Below, one piece after another: positions 60,525-64,000 of a stretch of 64,000 nucleotides of DNA. Each line of letters opens with the position of its first letter. Position 1 is the first letter of the stretch. Source of the DNA: Clostridiales bacterium (lineage in GTDB: Bacteria; Bacillota; Clostridia; Christensenellales; CAG-138); assembly GCA_012838425.1 (NCBI GenBank), contig DUPG01000008.1, positions 84,042 to 148,041 on the forward strand, read 5' to 3'. The notes beneath the pieces were generated by a model. It was not told the origin of the DNA and ran no database searches. It saw nothing but the letters and a program-made list of their open reading frames with translations. Position numbers and translations under genes: made by a program.

Positions 60525-60716
60525 TTACAGAAAGCGTGGGAGATTCCCAACAAAGTCCTGCATTTCTTCTTTTGAGCTTATCCCATGTGTGCGTTCAATT
60601 ATTCTCCACTGCTGTTCTTCGGATAGATTTGAGAAGAAATTGTACGCGTCTATATCCTGCATCAACGCCATGCCGAAGCCAAGCGGTATTTCAGGATGTC
60701 CCACAATGCGTTTCAT
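60525..60716 (-). CDS. Conserved-looking 63-residue small protein upstream of recA
   Basis: AAAGGAGGTG stands just before the ATG that gives [18 protein letters not shown], so the track start (60776) is too early. The protein has a hydrophobic N-terminal part and a helical C-terminal part ([25 protein letters not shown]). I recall similar small ORFs in gut Clostridia but know no function. It lies on the same strand as recA with the recA promoter between them; msrAB diverges from it. Confidence 0.75.
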   Translation of the reverse strand: MKRIVGHPEIPLGFGMALMQDIDAYNFFSNLSEEQQWRIIERTHGISSKEEMQDFVGNLPRFL

Positions 60717-60827
60717 GCTTCCACCTCCTTTACGGCTTTTTAAGTAGTATTCGCTTAAAAGAATACACATATGCAAGGTGTATATACCTTGTGTTATGTG
60801 ATAAAATAAATAAAAAAAGGTGATTAT

Positions 60828-61778
60828 ATGGCAGAGATTTATTTAGCAGGCGGCTGCTTTTGGGGAACGGAAGCGTATTTAAGTGCGATTCGCGGCGTAA
60901 CATATACCGAAGTGGGCTATGCAAACGGCAAAACTAAGAATCCTTCTTATGAGGATGTATGCCACAGGAACACAGGGCACGCAGAAACAGTTCGCGTGGA
61001 ATATGACCCCGATGTAATTTCGCTTGAGTTCCTGCTCGAATTATTTTACGACTCAATAGACCCGACCTCACGCAATCGTCAGGGCGCGGATATAGGCACG
61101 CAGTATCGCACAGGCATTTATTACACCAACTCTGATGACCTCGCTGTAATAGAGCGTTCAATAGCCAGGCTGCAAGCGAAATATGATGTTAAAATCGCGA
61201 TAGAGGTTAAGCCCTTGGAAAACTACTATAAGGCAGAGGAATACCATCAAAAATATCTTGAAAAGAACCCCAACGGTTATTGCCACATTCCGAAAGCAAA
61301 GATAGAAAAAGCGTCAAATGCGCTTGTGAACCCCGCTGATTACAGCAAAAAGAGCCCCGACGAGCTAAAGAAATCGCTTACTAAAACGCAATTTGAGGTT
61401 ACGCAGCGTAGCGCCACCGAACCGCCCTTTGAAAACGAGTATTGGAATAATTTCGGGGCAGGCATTTATGTTGATATTACAACGGGTGAGCCGCTTTTTT
61501 CGTCAAAGGACAAGTTCGATTCCGGCTGCGGCTGGCCGAGTTTCGCAAAGCCCATAGACCCTAATGTAGTTACAGAGAATGATGATTTATCATTTGGCAT
61601 GGAGCGAACAGAGGTGCGCAGCAGGGTAGGCGACGCGCATTTAGGGCATGTGTTTGACGATGGACCAATAGAATCAGGCGGAATGCGCTACTGTATAAAC
61701 AGTGCGGCGATTCGCTTTATACCTAAGGAGGATATGGAAAAGGAGGGCTACGGTTATCTTCTGCCGGAGGTTGAGTGA
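60828..61778 (+). CDS. msrAB: Fused methionine sulfoxide reductase MsrA-MsrB
   Basis: The 316-residue protein joins MsrA ([11 protein letters not shown] at the N-terminus with catalytic Cys near residue 9, [16 protein letters not shown]) and MsrB (from about residue 170; [34 protein letters not shown] with the catalytic Cys near the end). It repairs both S- and R-methionine sulfoxides in proteins. No signal peptide is present, so it is cytoplasmic. AAAGGTG lies before the ATG. An interrupted palindrome CAAGGT-GTATAT-ACCTTG (60774-60791) upstream may be an operator. Confidence 0.96.
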   Translation: MAEIYLAGGCFWGTEAYLSAIRGVTYTEVGYANGKTKNPSYEDVCHRNTGHAETVRVEYDPDVISLEFLLELFYDSIDPTSRNRQGADIGTQYRTGIYYTNSDDLAVIERSIARLQAKYDVKIAIEVKPLENYYKAEEYHQKYLEKNPNGYCHIPKAKIEKASNALVNPADYSKKSPDELKKSLTKTQFEVTQRSATEPPFENEYWNNFGAGIYVDITTGEPLFSSKDKFDSGCGWPSFAKPIDPNVVTENDDLSFGMERTEVRSRVGDAHLGHVFDDGPIESGGMRYCINSAAIRFIPKEDMEKEGYGYLLPEVE

Positions 61779-61812
61779 TGCACACATATACAAAATATTT
61801 TCATATTTCCCC

Positions 61813-61841
61813 TTGACAAGTGCTGTATTTTTTGCTATTAT
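61813..61841 (+). promoter_or_regulatory. Promoter of tRNA-Pro
   Basis: TTGACA, 17 bases, TATTAT, ending 18 bases before the tRNA. Confidence 0.8.
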
Positions 61842-61859
61842 ACCCTTTGTGAATAGCGG

Positions 61860-61936
61860 CTGGGTGTGGCGCAGTTTGGTAGCGTGCTTGAATGGGGTTC
61901 AAGAGGTCGCAGGTTCAATTCCTGTCACCCAGACCA
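61860..61936 (+). tRNA. tRNA-Pro (anticodon GGG)
   Basis: A 77-base cloverleaf can be drawn: acceptor CTGGGTG/CACCCAG, D arm GGCGCAG-TTTGGTAGCG, anticodon stem CTTGA/TCAAG with loop ATGGGGT, T arm with GGTTCAATTCC, and an encoded CCA end. The anticodon GGG reads proline codons CCC/CCU. The CGCAGNTTGGTAGCG and GGTCGCAGG segments are typical of bacterial tRNA-Pro. Confidence 0.95.
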
Positions 61937-61938
61937 GC

Positions 61939-61975
61939 AAAAAGTCCGTAAACATCAAGTTTTGCGGGCTTTTTC
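61939..61975 (+). terminator. Terminator of tRNA-Pro
   Basis: AAAAAGTCCGTAAA and TTTTGCGGGCTTTTT pair (with G-U pairs) and end in a T run, right after the tRNA. Confidence 0.75.
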
Positions 61976-61990
61976 TTTGTGACCTTGAAT

Positions 61991-62018
61991 AAAAAAAGAC
62001 CCCTCATAAAAGGGGTCT
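61991..62018 (-). terminator. Terminator of icd
   Basis: On the minus strand AGACCCCT-TTTATG-AGGGGTCT is followed by TTTTTTT, 18 bases after the icd stop. Confidence 0.9.
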
Positions 62019-62036
62019 AACTATTTGCGCTAACTT

Positions 62037-63248
62037 TTACGCCATTGTATCGAAGAATTCCTTAATCTTCAGTATAAAGCCCTCAGTGTTGAGGATATGT
62101 ATGTTCTCAAGCTCTACCAATGAAGCCAAGTCCTTTGTTACATAGCCGCTTTCAATTGTAGTAAGCGCTGCCTGCTCCATCTTGTTAGCATAGTCAACTA
62201 ATGCTTGGTTGTTGTCAAGCTCGCCGCGCTTCTTCAATGCGCCTGTCCATGCGAACAGAGTAGCCATTGAGTTCGTGGAGGTTTCTTCGCCCTTGAGGTG
62301 CTTGTAGTAGTGGCGTGTAACTGTGCCGTGAGCAGCTTCGTATTCGAAATTGCCGTCGGGCGAAACGAGAACGCTTGTCATCATAGCCAGTGAACCGAAA
62401 GCAGAAGCAACCATGTCGCTCATAACATCGCCGTCGTAGTTCTTGCAAGCCCATATGAAGCCGCCCTCTGAACGCATTACGCGCGCTACAGCGTCGTCAA
62501 TCAATGTATAGAAGTATTCTAAGCCGTGCGTCTCGAAATCTGCCTTGTATTCCTTTTCATATACCTCTTGGAACAGATCCTTGAATGTATGGTCATACTT
62601 CTTTGAGATTGTGTCCTTAGTTGAGAACCACAAATCCTGCTTTGTGGAAAGCGCGTAGTTGAAGCAAGCTCTTGCGAAGCTGATAATAGAATCGTCTTTA
62701 TTATACATTCCCATAAGAACGCCGGGTGTCTTGAAATCAAATACTGTTTCGTTATACAGCACTTCACCGTTTTCGGCTGTGAATTTGATTTCAGCCTTGC
62801 CGCTTGTGGGAACTCTGAATTCCTGGCACTTGTAAATATCGCCGTAAGCATGACGAGCGATAGTGATAGGCTTTACCCATGGGCGTACGAAGGGTTTAAT
62901 GCATGAAACAATAATGGGCGCGCGGAAAACTGTGCCGTCTAATATCGCGCGGATAGTACCGTTGGGGCTCTTGTACATGCGCTTTAGATTGTATTCCTCT
63001 ACGCGCTGAGCATTAGGGGTAATGGTTGCGCACTTAACGCCTACACGATACTTCTTAATGGCTTCTGCCGCTGCGACTGTGATTTGATCATCAGTCTTGT
63101 CGCGCTCGGGCAACGACAAATCATAGTACTCGGTTTTCAGATCGACATAGGGCAGAATTAGATGCTCTTTGATATAGTCCCAAATGATTCGAGTCATTTC
63201 GTCGCCGTTAATCTCGACTAACGGTGTGCTCATGGTAATTTTTGACAT
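62037..63248 (-). CDS. icd: Isocitrate dehydrogenase, NADP-type (eukaryotic-like homodimeric class)
   Basis: The 403-residue protein belongs to the class II (eukaryotic-like) isocitrate dehydrogenases: [52 protein letters not shown] and [19 protein letters not shown], the last being the NADP-binding region. It converts isocitrate to 2-oxoglutarate with release of CO2 (or the reverse). GGAGAG precedes the ATG. With citrate lyase genes nearby it suggests metabolism of citrate and 2-oxoglutarate. Two TAGTACTT repeats lie upstream. Confidence 0.95.
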   Translation of the reverse strand: MSKITMSTPLVEINGDEMTRIIWDYIKEHLILPYVDLKTEYYDLSLPERDKTDDQITVAAAEAIKKYRVGVKCATITPNAQRVEEYNLKRMYKSPNGTIRAILDGTVFRAPIIVSCIKPFVRPWVKPITIARHAYGDIYKCQEFRVPTSGKAEIKFTAENGEVLYNETVFDFKTPGVLMGMYNKDDSIISFARACFNYALSTKQDLWFSTKDTISKKYDHTFKDLFQEVYEKEYKADFETHGLEYFYTLIDDAVARVMRSEGGFIWACKNYDGDVMSDMVASAFGSLAMMTSVLVSPDGNFEYEAAHGTVTRHYYKHLKGEETSTNSMATLFAWTGALKKRGELDNNQALVDYANKMEQAALTTIESGYVTKDLASLVELENIHILNTEGFILKIKEFFDTMA

Positions 63249-63382
63249 GTTCTTCTCTCCTTTTGAATTTTAGTACTTACATATAGTACTTGATAATAGA
63301 ATATCATTTATTATTTATAAAGCAAGTATATAATTCCAGAAATCTGAACATATATTTTATAACTTTTGCTCGCAACAAAGTT

Positions 63383-63412
63383 CCCCCCTATCTTAATGAA
63401 GATAAAGGGGGG
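63383..63412 (-). terminator. GC-rich hairpin after the lipoprotein gene
   Basis: CCCCCC-T-ATCTT-AATG-AAGAT-AA-GGGGGG: an imperfect but strong stem 33 bases after the stop; no clear U run on the minus strand. Confidence 0.5.
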
Positions 63413-63444
63413 AAGGAAAAAGAGAAAGAGATTAGGAAATGAGA

Positions 63445-63951
63445 CTACTCAAAATGCTTTTCGTCAGCATAAACCGAAATCCTCAGCGCTTCCGAATCCA
63501 CAGCGATTTTTATGAACATACCGTCCTTGTTAGTTGCCGTAAATGTAAGCTCCGCTTGCTCTATGTTCTCGGTAAAGCCCTTTTTCTGAGCCGCGTTTAC
63601 TATGGCTTCAAAGTCTTTATCCGATACAGTGTTATATACTGCCGTTGTGCCGAATTCATTGTCTATAACTTCCTTCAACGGAATACGCAGAGCAGGCATA
63701 AGGGCGGTGAAGGTGTTTTCGGGGAGGGCATCATCTTGGGGTTGGTTAGGGTCTGCTATGATGTCATTTGGTATAGCACTTGTTAGATCGCCCTCTTCGC
63801 CTTCGCTACCGCCTTCCCTATATCCGTTACGCATACCTTCGGAAAGCCTATCCCCTATGCTTCCCTCTCCGTTCTCTTTGTTACAAGCTACCATAAGCAT
63901 AAAAAACATTGATAAAGCAAGCAAAAGAGCAATTAGCTTTATTTTTCTCAT
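63445..63951 (-). CDS. Small lipoprotein of unknown function
   Basis: The 168-residue protein has a lipoprotein signal peptide (MRKIKLIALLLALSMFFMLMVAC, lipidated Cys at 23), a low-complexity Gly/Glu/Ser linker (about 25-60) and a C-terminal domain of about 100 residues ending FTATNKDGMFIKIAVDSEALRISVYADEKHFE, which is beta-rich and has no family I recognise. AGGAGG lies just upstream of the start. It may be the last gene of an operon continuing beyond the window, although a hairpin lies directly upstream. Confidence 0.75.
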   Translation of the reverse strand: MRKIKLIALLLALSMFFMLMVACNKENGEGSIGDRLSEGMRNGYREGGSEGEEGDLTSAIPNDIIADPNQPQDDALPENTFTALMPALRIPLKEVIDNEFGTTAVYNTVSDKDFEAIVNAAQKKGFTENIEQAELTFTATNKDGMFIKIAVDSEALRISVYADEKHFE

Positions 63952-63982
63952 TTTCTTTCCTCCTTATCTTATTTAGTACGAT

Positions 63983-64000
63983 GTGGGGATTTCTCCCCAC
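63983..64000. terminator. Hairpin at the window edge
   Basis: GTGGGGA-TTTC-TCCCCAC, a perfect 7-bp stem. It resembles the hairpins at 11469 and 15846, and probably ends the transcript of a gene outside the window. Confidence 0.5.

Noticed and set aside
61860-62036. Mobile-element attachment site at the tRNA-Pro gene
   Set aside because: No integrase, no repeated tRNA 3' end nearby, and the sequence after the tRNA is just two terminators.
1-64000. CRISPR arrays, insertion sequences, prophage or toxin-antitoxin modules
   Set aside because: No regularly spaced repeats, transposase, integrase, phage structural gene or recognisable toxin-antitoxin pair was seen in the ORF track or by reading intergenic regions.

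Overview
The window is a stretch of chromosome from an anaerobic, Gram-positive, probably endospore-forming member of the Clostridia. The evidence is the mix of genes: a GerMN-domain lipoprotein, a CwlD-like amidase, SepF, RNase Y, NrdR, a VorDABC-type ferredoxin oxidoreductase, a NuoE/NuoF pair with ferredoxin domains, citrate lyase genes and consensus sigma-A promoters (TTGACA-17-TATAAT). I saw no phage genes, insertion sequences or CRISPR arrays. Most of the window is housekeeping; one accessory locus (about 11.1-15.7 kb) stands out.

Layout. 1-6.2 kb (+): end of an unknown gene, GerMN lipoprotein, an orphan GlmL-type mutase chaperone, nrdR, pgeF, a single-pass membrane protein and a DUF3810-like putative membrane metalloprotease. 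6.2-11.0 kb (-): AI-2E-type exporter, then a nucleoside-type (BmpA-family) ABC transporter, ATPase plus two permeases, with no binding protein in view. 11.1-15.7 kb (+): two tandem Lys/Gln-rich mini-ORFs, a very AT-rich gap with a strong promoter, a pilin-like N-terminus frameshifted relative to a GLUG-repeat protein, and a second GLUG-repeat secreted protein split by an in-frame TAA. 15.9-18.3 kb (-): YugP-like membrane protease and a uridine kinase carrying a ThrRS-like N-terminus. 18.4-20.9 kb (+): infC-rpmI-rplT behind a leader with an attenuator and an AUA start codon, then an RNA methyltransferase and a YfcE phosphodiesterase.

21.0-33.2 kb (mostly -): a PhoR/PhoB-like two-component pair; a wall-synthesis module (FHA protein, FtsW/RodA, class B PBP); a divergent cwlD-like amidase; Sua5; aspartate kinase; then sepF, YggS, a HlyD-like protein and dUTPase. 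33.3-42.4 kb (+): rny, dipeptidase, lgt with an acidic tail, pncB, a FabG-like SDR, rplM-rpsI behind an L13 leader, NUDIX, esterase and a UDG-superfamily glycosylase. 42.4-47.0 kb (-): a membrane protein, rarA and vorDABC. 47.2-51.4 kb (+): thrS, YdcF, MATE. 51.6-54.0 kb (-): nuoF/nuoE. 54.2-59.2 kb (+): citDEFC, a DUF5658-like membrane protein and a cyclophilin lipoprotein. 59.3-64.0 kb: recA (-), a 63-aa small protein (-), msrAB (+), tRNA-Pro(GGG) (+), icd (-) and a lipoprotein (-).

Metabolic picture (inference): citrate lyase, isocitrate dehydrogenase and a 2-oxoacid:ferredoxin oxidoreductase, with NADH/ferredoxin-linked NuoEF, suggest a partial TCA branch around citrate, 2-oxoglutarate and branched-chain oxoacids feeding a fermentative redox system. 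GlmL hints at a B12-dependent carbon-skeleton or amino mutase elsewhere in the genome. Start codons were moved from the ORF track wherever a clear Shine-Dalgarno sequence favoured an internal start; these choices are stated per gene.
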